Source of the DNA: Acidimicrobiales bacterium
GTDB taxonomy: Bacteria; Actinomycetota; Acidimicrobiia; Acidimicrobiales; Poriferisodaliceae
Assembly (NCBI GenBank): GCA_020631315.1
Contig: JAHDHM010000108.1
Location: 1-9,892, forward strand
Direction: 5' to 3'
Length of the DNA: 9,892 nt
The notes under the pieces are model-generated. The model was not told the DNA's origin, ran no database searches, and worked only from the letters and a program-made list of their open reading frames with translations. This document shows positions 1-6,804 of the stretch, piece by piece. Position numbers and translations under genes: made by a program. Position 1 is the first letter of the stretch. Every line of letters begins with the position of its first letter.

Positions 1-1730
1 CCCTGCGGGAAGTCGCCGGTGCCGGGTTCGATGTTCGTGAACACGGCGAACGAGTCGCCGTCGTTGCGAGCCCAGATCAGATTCGGGTTCGGTGCCGCGC
101 CGACACCCTGGGTGCCCACGAGGTCGACGTCGCCGTCGCCGTCGAGGTCCTCGGCCAGGATGACCTGGTTGAACCCATCGCCGATCGGCTGGACGAACCA
201 GTCGTCACGCGGGTTCCCGGGGTTGATCAACACGTTCGGGCCCGAAGCGAGATCGAAGTCGCCATCGCCGTCGATGTCGGTCGGCAGCACGAAGATGGCC
301 TGATCGGTGCGGCCGTCGCCCACGACGACGCGCTCCCAGTCGGCAGCGAGGACCGGGACGTCGGTCTGTTCCCAGATGTCGATCCGAGGCGTGAACCAGT
401 TGAACGGTTTGCTGACGATGTCGGCGTCGCCGTCGCCGTCGACGTCGGCGAACTGGCTCTCGTGGTTGTCCATCCCGGTCGCCAGCTCTTCCACGGTGAA
501 CGTGCCGTCGCCGTTGTTGAGGAACACCCGCGCCTTGGCGTCGTCGCCGGCCTGGAGGTGCATCTCCGCGCTCAGGATGTCGACGTCGCCGTCACCGTCG
601 GCGTCGGCGACATCGAGGCTGTGGCCGAGCCGAGAGGCGTCGAGCAGCACGTTGCGCTGCCACACCTCGCCGTTCCACTGGAACCAGGCGAGCGGGCCGA
701 CCGCATCGCCTGAATCGAAGATCAGCTCGGGCGCACCGCCGGCGACGATCTGGGCGACCTGGGCCCGGCCACCGGCGAGATCTTCGGCGACGGGGACGGC
801 CTGGAAGTTGCCGGCGCCGTCGTTGAGCAGCAGGTTGCCGCCGGCGACGAGATCGATGTCGCCGTCGTCGTTCATGTCGCGTGCCGCGAGGCCTTCGCGA
901 TTCCCACCGGCTGTCCAGAGCGCCCGGCGCTGCCACGGCGCGTCGACCGACGGGTCGTCGGGAATGTCGGCTGCCCACAGGGTCGGACCGTCGTTCGCAC
1001 GCTGGTTCCAGAACACCAGCTCGCCGACCGCGTCGCCGTCGATGTCGGCGATGAGCATGTCGTGGTGCATCGGGCCGTCGTCGTTCTTGATGGTGCGGCG
1101 TGTCCACGCCTCACCGAAGTCGGGCGCAGGGTTCTCCCACCACCAGACCTCGCTGGTCGAGAAGTCGCCACCGAAGACGAGGTCGAGATCGCCGTCGCCG
1201 TCGATGTCGTGCGACGTGCCGCCGGCTTCGATCGACAGTTCCGCCGGCTCGATGACCCGGTTCGTCCACCCGTCGCCCTCACGCTGGAGCCACTGGATCG
1301 CGTTCGGGCCGCCGCGGCCTCCGATGATCAGGTCATCGATGCCGTCGCCGTCGAGGTCGGCGACCACCAGTGCGGTCTGCTCGGGAATGGGCAGCATCGG
1401 TGGGAGGTCGCGGGAGCTGCGAGTGCGCAGGAGCCAGCCGGGCTGGGTGTCGACGACTTCGGAGACGTCGACCGGAGTGGTGGTGTTGGTCGCTGCCTCG
1501 GCGGCGTTGACCGCTTCCGACGTGGACGTCGTGGTGTCGTCGTCGACAACGGCAGCGTCGGCTTCGGTCGTGTCGACGGCGGAGGTGCTGGTCTCGTCGA
1601 CGGCCTCGGTGGTGGTCGGCGCAGCGTCGAGTTCGTCGTCGCTCGTCGTCGCGGTGGCGAGTCCGAAGACCGCACCGAGCAAGAGCGCCACTGCGAGCGC
1701 GGCCGGAAACCACCACCTCAAGAACGACAT
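1..1730 (-). CDS. Exported VCBS/FG-GAP repeat protein, 3' end beyond left edge
   Basis: About 576 residues are visible with no stop before the left edge. The ATG at 1730 follows GAGGAG at 1735-1740 with 4 nt spacing. Residues 1-27 are a basic tip (LRWW) followed by a hydrophobic core rich in Ala, Leu and Val, which fits a signal peptide or N-terminal anchor. Residues ~28-100 form a low-complexity Thr/Asp/Ala/Val linker. After that come eight calcium-type D-x-D-G-D-G-like motifs whose first Asp codons start near 1358, 1208, 1046, 878, 605, 446, 278 and 149, spaced mostly 43-56 residues apart. The spacing and the following hydrophobic strands match the VCBS/FG-GAP family, which folds as an integrin-like beta-propeller. 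Copy 4 reads N-D-D-G-D instead of D-G-D-G, and copy 3 ends D-G-D-A. The 91-residue gap between copies 4 and 5 holds a blade that has lost the Asp motif (around 720-765). Such proteins are usually extracellular binding or structural proteins; the ligand cannot be read from sequence. A large plus-strand reading frame over the same stretch is a shadow. Confidence 0.88.
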   Translation of the reverse strand, partial: MSFLRWWFPAALAVALLLGAVFGLATATTSDDELDAAPTTTEAVDETSTSAVDTTEADAAVVDDDTTTSTSEAVNAAEAATNTTTPVDVSEVVDTQPGWLLRTRSSRDLPPMLPIPEQTALVVADLDGDGIDDLIIGGRGGPNAIQWLQREGDGWTNRVIEPAELSIEAGGTSHDIDGDGDLDLVFGGDFSTSEVWWWENPAPDFGEAWTRRTIKNDDGPMHHDMLIADIDGDAVGELVFWNQRANDGPTLWAADIPDDPSVDAPWQRRALWTAGGNREGLAARDMNDDGDIDLVAGGNLLLNDGAGNFQAVPVAEDLAGGRAQVAQIVAGGAPELIFDSGDAVGPLAWFQWNGEVWQRNVLLDASRLGHSLDVADADGDGDVDILSAEMHLQAGDDAKARVFLNNGDGTFTVEELATGMDNHESQFADVDGDGDADIVSKPFNWFTPRIDIWEQTDVPVLAADWERVVVGDGRTDQAIFVLPTDIDGDGDFDLASGPNVLINPGNPRDDWFVQPIGDGFNQVILAEDLDGDGDVDLVGTQGVGAAPNPNLIWARNDGDSFAVFTNIEPGTGDFPQ

Positions 1731-1734
1731 TCGA

Positions 1735-1740
1735 CTCCTC
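1735..1740 (-). promoter_or_regulatory. Shine-Dalgarno of the VCBS repeat protein
   Basis: GAGGAG on the minus strand lies 4 nt before the ATG at 1730. It fixes the start and places the hydrophobic signal segment at the N-terminus. I saw no convincing TANNNT -10 box in the 113 bp between this gene and the ThDP enzyme upstream. Confidence 0.7.
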
Positions 1741-1789
1741 ACCGCGTCTGCGGCGTCGCGCGGCCCACACAGCCTCGCAGCATTCTTGT

Positions 1790-1809
1790 CGCTCGCGAGG
1801 CCGCGAGCG
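1790..1809 (-). terminator. 8-bp hairpin after the ThDP enzyme gene
   Basis: CGCTCGCG (1790-1797) and CGCGAGCG (1802-1809) are perfect inverted repeats around a 4-nt loop. The hairpin sits 34 nt past the stop of the ThDP enzyme and before the start of the VCBS gene on the same strand. No U-tract follows, so it is a GC-rich hairpin and not a classical intrinsic terminator. It probably limits read-through between the two genes. Confidence 0.5.
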
Positions 1810-1843
1810 CGTCACATCGTCGACGGACGCCGCGTCGACGCCG

Positions 1844-3373
1844 TCAGAGCATCGCCTCGACGAGGTACGGCCCCTCGGCTTCGGCGCCGCGCTGCATCGC
1901 CGCGACCAGTGCCTCGACCGTGTCGACCCGTTCGCCCGGTACGCCGAAGCCCGCGGCGAGAGAGACGAAGTCGACCGCAGGATCGGCCAGCGACGTGAGC
2001 GATGCCGCCTTCGGTCCGGGCTCCGTGACACCCGCTCGGGCGAGCTCGACCTCGAGGATGGCGTACCGCTGGTTGTTGCAGATCACGACGGTCACGTCGA
2101 GGCCCTCCCGGGCCATGGTCCACAACGACTGGATCGTGTAGAGCGACGAGCCGTCGGCCTGGAACGCGACGACCCGAGCATCCGGCGCGCCCACTGCTGC
2201 ACCCACGGCGAGAGGGAGCCCGCCGCCGATCGCCCCACCGGTCGGTCCGATGGTCCGGTGGCGAGTAGCGCGCGGGGCGTTGCGGAGGAGACCTGCCGCT
2301 GACGTCACGCCTTCCTGCACCACGATCGAGTTCTCCGGCAACAGCGAGGCGACGGTGGCGCCGAGCTTCTCCGCATCGAGCGAACCGGTCGGCACGTCGA
2401 TCGCGGGACGCGACTCGACCGCGACGGGAGTGGCACCGAGTTCGTCGACCAACGCCCTGAGCGCTGCGGCGACATCGACGTCCTCGCCACCGAGGAAGAC
2501 CCGCTCGGCATCGGCGGGGAGCGTGGTCGACGGCACGTCCGGGTAGCCGAAGAAGGTGACGGGTTCGGGAGTGCCGACCATGACGGCCCGTCGGACGCCG
2601 GCGAGGACGCCCATCGCCTGTTCGGGGAAGTAGGGGAGCGGCGCCACGCCGTGGACGTCGGCACCGGCGTCGTTGTTCGGCACCCGATAGGTCGTGGCTC
2701 GACAGCCGGTGGCGGCGCGGATCGCTGCCACGTCGGCGGCCATCTCGGCGGTGAACCAGGCGCCGCCGATGACGAGCATCGCGTCCTCGGCTCGAAGCGC
2801 TGCAGCCGCAACAGCGACCTCGTCGGCGTCGACGGCTGCGCCGGTACCGAACGAGAACGACGGGATCTCAGTCGGCGCGTCCTCCCACGTCACGTCGGCA
2901 GGGACGATGAGCGATGCGGGGCCGCCGCGTCCGGTGGTCGCAGCGACGATCGCCTCGGCCATGTCACCGGCGGCGGTCTCGGGCGCAGCGACGTGACGGG
3001 TCCAGCCTCCCCACTCGGTCAGCAGCTCGATCTGGGACGTGAGCGGCGCGTCGGCAGAGAGGTGGTCGCGGGTCTGGTCGCCGATCATGTTCACGACCGG
3101 CGAGGCACCCCGTCGAGCGTTGTGGACGTTGGCCAGGGCATTCGCGAAGCCGGGGCCGAGGTGGAACAGACCGATCGCCGGGCGTCCGGTCACTCGCCAG
3201 AAGCCGTCGGCCGCGCCTGACGCCACGCCCTCGAACTGGACCAGGACCGCCCGGACCTCCACCCGGTCGAGCGAGGCGACCATGGCCATCTCGGTGGTGC
3301 CCGGATTGGCGAAGCAGGTGTCGACCCCTGCCCGTCGTGCGGTCTCGAACATGACGTCGGCGCCGGTCGGCAT
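1844..3373 (-). CDS. ThDP-dependent enzyme, IlvX / benzoylformate decarboxylase type
   Basis: 509 residues from the ATG at 3373, chosen because GAGGGGG lies 4 nt upstream and because the residues that follow match the N-terminus of this family. A GTG at 3415 would add 14 residues without family support. The N-terminal ThDP (PYR) domain begins with a segment containing C-F-A-N-P-G-T-T-E. It holds the catalytic-type Glu at residue ~48 (F-E-G-V-A) and His at ~71 (F-H-L-G-P-G), the same places as Glu47 and His70 of benzoylformate decarboxylase. The C-terminal (PP) domain has the ThDP/Mg motif from Asp ~407 (Q-A-D-G-S) to Asn-Asn at ~433-434, with the first Gly of the usual GDG replaced by Ala. 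From memory, the mycobacterial protein IlvX, annotated as an acetolactate synthase large subunit, has very similar motifs. No regulatory small subunit or other branched-chain amino acid gene is adjacent, so a true acetohydroxyacid synthase role is doubtful. A 2-oxo acid decarboxylase or carboligase is equally possible. Confidence 0.85.
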   Translation of the reverse strand: MPTGADVMFETARRAGVDTCFANPGTTEMAMVASLDRVEVRAVLVQFEGVASGAADGFWRVTGRPAIGLFHLGPGFANALANVHNARRGASPVVNMIGDQTRDHLSADAPLTSQIELLTEWGGWTRHVAAPETAAGDMAEAIVAATTGRGGPASLIVPADVTWEDAPTEIPSFSFGTGAAVDADEVAVAAAALRAEDAMLVIGGAWFTAEMAADVAAIRAATGCRATTYRVPNNDAGADVHGVAPLPYFPEQAMGVLAGVRRAVMVGTPEPVTFFGYPDVPSTTLPADAERVFLGGEDVDVAAALRALVDELGATPVAVESRPAIDVPTGSLDAEKLGATVASLLPENSIVVQEGVTSAAGLLRNAPRATRHRTIGPTGGAIGGGLPLAVGAAVGAPDARVVAFQADGSSLYTIQSLWTMAREGLDVTVVICNNQRYAILEVELARAGVTEPGPKAASLTSLADPAVDFVSLAAGFGVPGERVDTVEALVAAMQRGAEAEGPYLVEAML

Positions 3374-3470
3374 GCGTCCCCCTCGTGGTCTGCTGCGATT
3401 CAACCAGACCGGCACAGGTCACACCTCGACGATCTCTCGAAGCCCGGTGTGGGTGGGCACACTCGTCGAC
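3374..3470. promoter_or_regulatory. Divergent promoter region, ThDP enzyme / SDR
   Basis: These 97 bp separate the two divergent start codons, so promoters for both must lie in or near them. Only the Shine-Dalgarno-like GAGGGGG for the minus-strand gene stands out. I found no TANNNT box on either strand at a good distance, so I give no promoter positions. Confidence 0.35.
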
Positions 3471-4172
3471 ATGACCGACACCGCCGCAACCACTGCCGCA
3501 ACCACTGCCGCCCCGCTCAGAGTGCTCGTGGTCGGCGCCTCCGGTGGACTCGGGTCGGCGATCGCCGCTGAGTACCGCAGCCGGGGCGCACAGGTCGTCG
3601 GCGCAGGACGAGACGCCGCACGGCTGCAGGCCGCCGTCGGCGACGCCCACGTCGTCGGCGACCTCCGCGACCCGACGGCCGTCGAAGCAGCCGTCGCCAC
3701 TGCAGTGGCGACGATGGGCGGCATCGACCACATCGTGAACGCCGCCGGTGTCGTGGCCTTCGGGTCGGTCGACGAGCTGGAGGTCGACGTGATCGAGGAG
3801 CTCTTCCTCATCAACACGATGATGCCGATGCTGCTCGCCAAGGCCGCACTCGGCAGGCTCGAGCGCGGCGGCGTGCTGGTCAACATCTCCGGCCTCGTCG
3901 CAGAGCAGGGGTTCCCGGGCATGGCCGCCTATGCCGGGTCGAAAGCCGCCCTCATGCGATTCGACGAAGGACTCGCCCGCGAGGCGCGTCGCTCGGGCAT
4001 TCGAGTCATCGACGCACGGCCGCCCCACACCGAGACGGGTCTCGCCGGTCGAGCCGTCGCCGGTGTCGCGCCGCGCTTCCCCGAAGGGCTCACCGCCGCC
4101 CACGTGGCGAAGGTGATCGTCGACGGAGCTCTGGGCGACGCCAAGGACCTGCCGTCGTCGGCGTTCGGCTGA
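3471..4172 (+). CDS. Short-chain dehydrogenase/reductase (classical SDR)
   Basis: 233 residues from the ATG at 3471. The reading frame is open much further upstream, but that part lies over the divergent ThDP gene and has no SDR homology. After an Ala/Thr-rich N-terminus (residues 4-14, two copies of a 12-bp DNA repeat) comes the Rossmann glycine motif G22-A-S-G-G-L-G28. Arg47 after beta-2 suggests a preference for NADP(H). Asp64 sits at the adenine-binding position, and N90-A-A-G93 is the NNAG-type motif. The full catalytic tetrad is present: Asn115, Ser140, Tyr154 and Lys158 (Y-x-x-x-K). The length is at the short end for classical SDRs and the C-terminal substrate loop is brief. It should be a cytosolic NAD(P)-dependent oxidoreductase; the substrate is unknown. 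No clear Shine-Dalgarno precedes the ATG, and in-frame GTG codons at 3447 and 3453 are less likely alternative starts. Confidence 0.9.
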   Translation: MTDTAATTAATTAAPLRVLVVGASGGLGSAIAAEYRSRGAQVVGAGRDAARLQAAVGDAHVVGDLRDPTAVEAAVATAVATMGGIDHIVNAAGVVAFGSVDELEVDVIEELFLINTMMPMLLAKAALGRLERGGVLVNISGLVAEQGFPGMAAYAGSKAALMRFDEGLAREARRSGIRVIDARPPHTETGLAGRAVAGVAPRFPEGLTAAHVAKVIVDGALGDAKDLPSSAFG

Positions 4173-4194
4173 CACAGAGCCGAGTTGGAGGCTC
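4165..4194 (+). terminator. Overlapping hairpins at the SDR stop
   Basis: TCGGCT (4165-4170) pairs with AGCCGA (4178-4183) across a 7-nt loop, and the SDR stop codon begins inside the left arm. A competing stem pairs GAGCC (4177-4181) with GGCTC (4190-4194). They lie in a convergent gap and lead into the 17-bp repeat array. There is no T-run, so termination is inferred from position and structure. Confidence 0.4.
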
Positions 4195-4273
4195 AGTCGA
4201 CACAGGGCCTCAGCCGAGGCAGGGCCTCAGCCGACGCAGCGTCTCAGCCGAGGTCGAGCCTCATCCGAGGTCG
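4190..4273. repeat. Array of five 17-bp hairpin-forming repeats
   Basis: Units at 4190-4205 (16 bp), 4206-4222, 4223-4239, 4240-4256 and 4257-4273 follow the pattern GGCCTCAGCCGAGGCAG. The clearest unit contains a perfect small hairpin, GCCTC-AGCC-GAGGC at 4207-4220, and the others keep it in weaker form. The last unit runs into the final codons and stop of the HAD gene (stop at 4261-4263). Sixteen bases of units 2-3 (4233-4248) recur exactly at 9172-9187 in another convergent gap. This suggests a 3'-end element used more than once in this genome. Confidence 0.7.
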
Positions 4274-4926
4274 AGCCAGTCGGCGGGGTTCACGTCGTCC
4301 AGCGAGGGCGCCAGATGGTGTGCGCCGTCGAACCGCATCGCCGCGGTGATGCGGTTGGGGACGACGACGCAGCGCATGCCTGCGGCGATCGCGGCGGTGA
4401 GGCCGGTCGGAGAGTCCTCGATCGCCAGCGCCGCCGCAGGGTCGACCTCGAGACCTGCACATGCCCGCAGGTACACGGCCGGGTCGGGCTTGCCGGGCTG
4501 ACCCGTGGGGGTCGCCGCCACGACATCGACGTGACGGGCGAGACCGAGACGCTCGAGGTTGCCCTCGACCCAGTCCGGCGTCGAGCTCGACGCGACCCCG
4601 ATCGGCAGCCCCGCGGTGACGGCGGCGTCGATCCACGAATCGATGCCGGCGCGGATGGTCTCGGCAGCCATCAGTCGATCTCGGATCGCGAGGCGCCTGG
4701 CGCTCAGGTCGGCCCGAGTCTCCGACGGGTGTTGCGCGATGACACGCCCGAGGTAGTCGTGGTGCATCTCGTGGTCGGCCACGCCGATGGTCTCGCGCCA
4801 CTCGTCGAGCGGCACCGGATCCATGCCGAACTCGGCGTAGAGGTCGTTGGTGGCCTGGAAGATCGGCCACTCGCTGTCGAGGATGGTCCCGTCGAAGTCG
4901 AGGACGAGTGCCCTGGATCGCTGCAT
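4261..4926 (-). CDS. HAD-superfamily hydrolase, beta-phosphoglucomutase-like phosphatase
   Basis: 221 residues. Motif I is D10-F-D12-G-T-I-L-D-S-E, where Asp10 is the phosphoryl-accepting nucleophile and Asp12 the general acid/base. Motif II is the S-S-S of V-A-S-S-S-T, motif III is the Lys of G-K-P-D-P-A-V-Y-L, and motif IV is I-E-D-S-P-T-G. The insert between motifs I and II is a helical cap (C1, subfamily IA) with P-I-F-Q-A and E-W-R-E-T-I-G. This pattern is typical of small cytosolic phosphatases and mutases acting on sugar phosphates or phosphoglycolate. Mutase versus phosphatase cannot be settled from sequence. The ATG at 4926 has no Shine-Dalgarno but has a TACGGT box 6 nt upstream, so the mRNA is probably leaderless. 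It is divergent from the VOC gene and convergent with the SDR. A longer overlapping reading frame ending at 4244 is a shadow. Confidence 0.92.
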   Translation of the reverse strand: MQRSRALVLDFDGTILDSEWPIFQATNDLYAEFGMDPVPLDEWRETIGVADHEMHHDYLGRVIAQHPSETRADLSARRLAIRDRLMAAETIRAGIDSWIDAAVTAGLPIGVASSSTPDWVEGNLERLGLARHVDVVAATPTGQPGKPDPAVYLRACAGLEVDPAAALAIEDSPTGLTAAIAAGMRCVVVPNRITAAMRFDGAHHLAPSLDDVNPADWLDLG

Positions 4927-4932
4927 GCGTCG

Positions 4933-4938
4933 ACCGTA
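4933..4938 (-). promoter_or_regulatory. TACGGT -10 box, leaderless HAD transcript
   Basis: On the minus strand TACGGT fits the actinobacterial TANNNT -10 element and ends 6 nt before the HAD ATG at 4926, so transcription would start at or next to the ATG. The same hexamer stands 7 nt before the ATG at 7590. The -35 region would lie across the Shine-Dalgarno and first codons of the divergent VOC gene. Confidence 0.5.
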
Positions 4939-4954
4939 CGGCAGACTCGGAGCC

Positions 4955-4960
4955 GGAGGT
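4955..4960 (+). promoter_or_regulatory. Shine-Dalgarno of the VOC gene
   Basis: GGAGGT lies 4 nt before the ATG at 4965. This favours that start over an upstream in-frame ATG at 4908, which would overlap the start of the HAD gene and add 19 residues unlike a VOC N-terminus. Confidence 0.8.
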
Positions 4961-4964
4961 GCCC

Positions 4965-5432
4965 ATGTCCGGTCACGGAGTCCACCACGTCGTCTACGCC
5001 ACGCGAGATGTCGAGGCCACGCGCCACTTCTACGAGGACCTGATGGGCTTCCCGCTCACGCACGCCGAGGTGCAAGAACACGGCCAGTCGCGCGTGCGGC
5101 ACCTGTTCTTCGACTGCGGTGCGGGCGCGTCCATGGCGTTCTTCGAGGTCCGCAACGTCGGCGAGCGCGACGACTACGCCACCGACGTGTCGGCCTCCGT
5201 CGGGTTGCCGTTCTGGGTGAACCACTGCGCGTTCCGAGCCGACGAGGCCCAGCAGTCAGCTGTGAAACAGCGGATGGCCGACGAGGGGATCCTGCCGGCC
5301 ATGGACGTCGACCACGGCTGGTGCCACTCGATCTACTTCATGGACCCCAACGGGATCATGGTCGAGCTGTGCCGCGACACACCCGGGTTCCTGCCCGACC
5401 GCGACGCGGCAGTCGAGCTGCTCCAGGACTGA
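4965..5432 (+). CDS. VOC/glyoxalase-fold metalloprotein
   Basis: 155 residues, two beta-alpha-beta-beta-beta modules as in the vicinal oxygen chelate superfamily. Module 1 starts V-H-H8-V-V-Y-A-T-R-D with the helix A-T-R-H-F-Y-E-D-L-M-G-F, typical of glyoxalase I and extradiol dioxygenases. All four usual metal-ligand positions look filled: His8, Glu61 (M-A-F-F-E), His87 (V-N-H-C-A-F) and Glu134 (D-P-N-G-I-M-V-E-L). This favours an active divalent-metal enzyme over an antibiotic-binding homologue. The closing D-P-N-G-x-x-V-E motif is typical of the family. Possible roles are a lactoylglutathione lyase-like isomerase, a dioxygenase or an epimerase; the substrate is unknown. Only 38 bp separate its start from the divergent HAD gene. 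The stop codon lies inside an inverted repeat. Confidence 0.88.
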   Translation: MSGHGVHHVVYATRDVEATRHFYEDLMGFPLTHAEVQEHGQSRVRHLFFDCGAGASMAFFEVRNVGERDDYATDVSASVGLPFWVNHCAFRADEAQQSAVKQRMADEGILPAMDVDHGWCHSIYFMDPNGIMVELCRDTPGFLPDRDAAVELLQD

Positions 5433-5453
5433 TCTGTCGCAGGGCCGATCAGT
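5428..5453 (+). terminator. 7-bp hairpin at the VOC stop
   Basis: ACTGATC (5428-5434) and GATCAGT (5447-5453) are perfect inverted repeats around a 12-nt loop, and the VOC stop TGA (5430-5432) lies in the left arm. It is followed by TGCTGCA and not by a T-run. Its place in a convergent gap supports a role in ending transcription. Confidence 0.45.
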
Positions 5454-5473
5454 TGCTGCACCGGCTCGGTCCA

Positions 5474-5489
5474 GCCGAACGGGTTCGGC
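5474..5489 (-). terminator. GC-rich hairpin at the nucleotide-sugar dehydrogenase 3' end
   Basis: GCCGAAC (5474-5480) and GTTCGGC (5483-5489) form a perfect inverted repeat, best drawn as a 6-bp stem with a 4-nt loop. It sits directly after the minus-strand stop at 5491. It could serve both converging transcripts together with the hairpin at 5428-5453. Confidence 0.45.
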
Positions 5490-5490
5490 G

Positions 5491-6804
5491 TCAGAGGCGG
5501 TCGACGCTGTCGCCGACGGCCTTGTTCCGGGTGTCGATGAACAGATCGGTGAGGCCGGCGATGTGGTTCAGATCGAACGCGGCATGGTCGGTCAGCAGTA
5601 CGACGGCGTCGGCCTTCTCGACCTCGTCGTCGGTCAGATCGACGAGCTTGATGAACGGGTCGAGGCGATGGGCCTCGCTCACGTGCGGGTCGGCGGCGTA
5701 CAGGTCGGCCCCCATGGCGAGCAGACGCTCGGCCACCGCGATGGCCGGCGACTCACGAGCGTCGCTGGTGTTGGCCTTGTAGGTGAGGCCGAGCACGAGG
5801 ATCCGGGCGCCGTTGACGGCGAGCGCCTTGCGGTTCAGCGCTGCGATCACACGGTCGGTCACGTAGTCCGGCATGTGCTCGTTGATGTCGTTCGCCAGCT
5901 CCACGAAGCGGAACGTGCGACCGAGGCTGCGACGAACCTGCCACGACAGGTACGAAGGATCGATCGGAAGGCAGTGGCCGCCGACGCCGGGACCGGGCGT
6001 GAACTTCATGAACCCGAACGGCTTCGTGGCCGCCGCGTCGATCGCCTCCCAGACGTTGATGCCCAGGTCGTGGCCGAACATCGCGAGCTCGTTGACGAGG
6101 GCGATGTTGACGTGACGGAACGTGTTCTCGAGCAGCTTGGCGAGCTCGGCTTCCTTCGGCGTGGACACCGCGACCGTGCGAGGATCGCCGTTCTCGTCCG
6201 GGTCCAGCACGGAGTCGTAGAACGCCTGGACGTGACGCAGCGACTCGGGGTTCACCCCCGAGACGACCTTGGCCGTGTTGCGCAGGCCATAGCGCGGGTT
6301 GCCCGGGTCGATGCGCTCGGGGGAGTAGCCGAGGTGATAGTCGACACCGGCGGTCATGCCCGTGGCCTCGTCCAACAGCCCACCGAGGAGGTCTTCGGTG
6401 GTGCCGGGATAGGTCGTGGATTCGAGCACGACGGTCGCCCCGGGACGCAGGTAGGGGGCGAGCGTGTGGCCGGCGGTCTCGATGAACGAGAGGTCGGGCA
6501 GCGATTCGCGTAGCGGGGTCGGCACGGTGATGACGATCACGTCGAAGTCGGCGAGCGACTCCGCCTCGTGGGAAGCGACGTAGCGACCGGCGTCGAGCGC
6601 GGCCTTCACCTCGGCATCGGAGATGTCCTCGACGAACGAGATGCCCTGCTGGAGGCTCTCGACACGATGACGGTCGACGTCGTACCCGACGACCTCATGA
6701 CCCTTCTCGACGGCGAGCATGGCCAGCGGCAGGCCCACATAGCCCTGCCCGACGACGACGACCTTCTTCGACTCCACGATTGAACCGATCCCGTTGCGAT
6801 CCAC
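5491..6804 (-). CDS. Nucleotide-sugar dehydrogenase, UDP-GlcNAc/ManNAc 6-dehydrogenase type
   Basis: 437 residues. Members of this family oxidise C6 of a UDP-sugar to the uronic acid in two NAD+-dependent steps. The N-terminal Rossmann motif is G19-Q-G21-Y-V-G24-L-P-L-A. The central part has S-T-T-Y-P-G-T-T and Y-S-P-E-R-I-D-P-G-N, and the active-site loop G-G-H-C278-L-P-I-D-P-S-Y-L carries the catalytic Cys278. The C-terminal UDP-binding domain has G-L-T-Y-K343 followed by D-A-R-E-S-P-A. The P-I-D-P-S-Y-L-S-W wording resembles WbpA/TviB-type UDP-GlcNAc dehydrogenases more than UDP-glucose dehydrogenases, but the substrate is inferred. The GTG at 6804 is preferred because GAGGT lies 4 nt upstream; a GTG at codon 10 is an alternative. 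The product would feed cell-surface polysaccharide synthesis, yet no glycosyltransferase or other sugar gene is next to it. The gene is convergent with the VOC gene. Confidence 0.93.
   Translation of the reverse strand: MDRNGIGSIVESKKVVVVGQGYVGLPLAMLAVEKGHEVVGYDVDRHRVESLQQGISFVEDISDAEVKAALDAGRYVASHEAESLADFDVIVITVPTPLRESLPDLSFIETAGHTLAPYLRPGATVVLESTTYPGTTEDLLGGLLDEATGMTAGVDYHLGYSPERIDPGNPRYGLRNTAKVVSGVNPESLRHVQAFYDSVLDPDENGDPRTVAVSTPKEAELAKLLENTFRHVNIALVNELAMFGHDLGINVWEAIDAAATKPFGFMKFTPGPGVGGHCLPIDPSYLSWQVRRSLGRTFRFVELANDINEHMPDYVTDRVIAALNRKALAVNGARILVLGLTYKANTSDARESPAIAVAERLLAMGADLYAADPHVSEAHRLDPFIKLVDLTDDEVEKADAVVLLTDHAAFDLNHIAGLTDLFIDTRNKAVGDSVDRL

Noticed and set aside
307..1998. Long plus-strand open frame (563 codons) over the left end
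   Set aside because: It lies opposite the VCBS repeat gene and runs into the ThDP gene. It is Ser/Arg/Pro-rich with no domain, as expected for the antisense of repeated GAC/GGC codons.
2964..4175. Minus-strand frame of 403 codons across the ThDP/SDR junction
   Set aside because: It covers parts of two well-supported genes in another frame and reads as Arg/Gly/His-rich low complexity with no recognisable motif.
4190..4273. CRISPR array
   Set aside because: The repeats are contiguous with no unique spacers, the unit is only 17 bp, and there are no cas genes.
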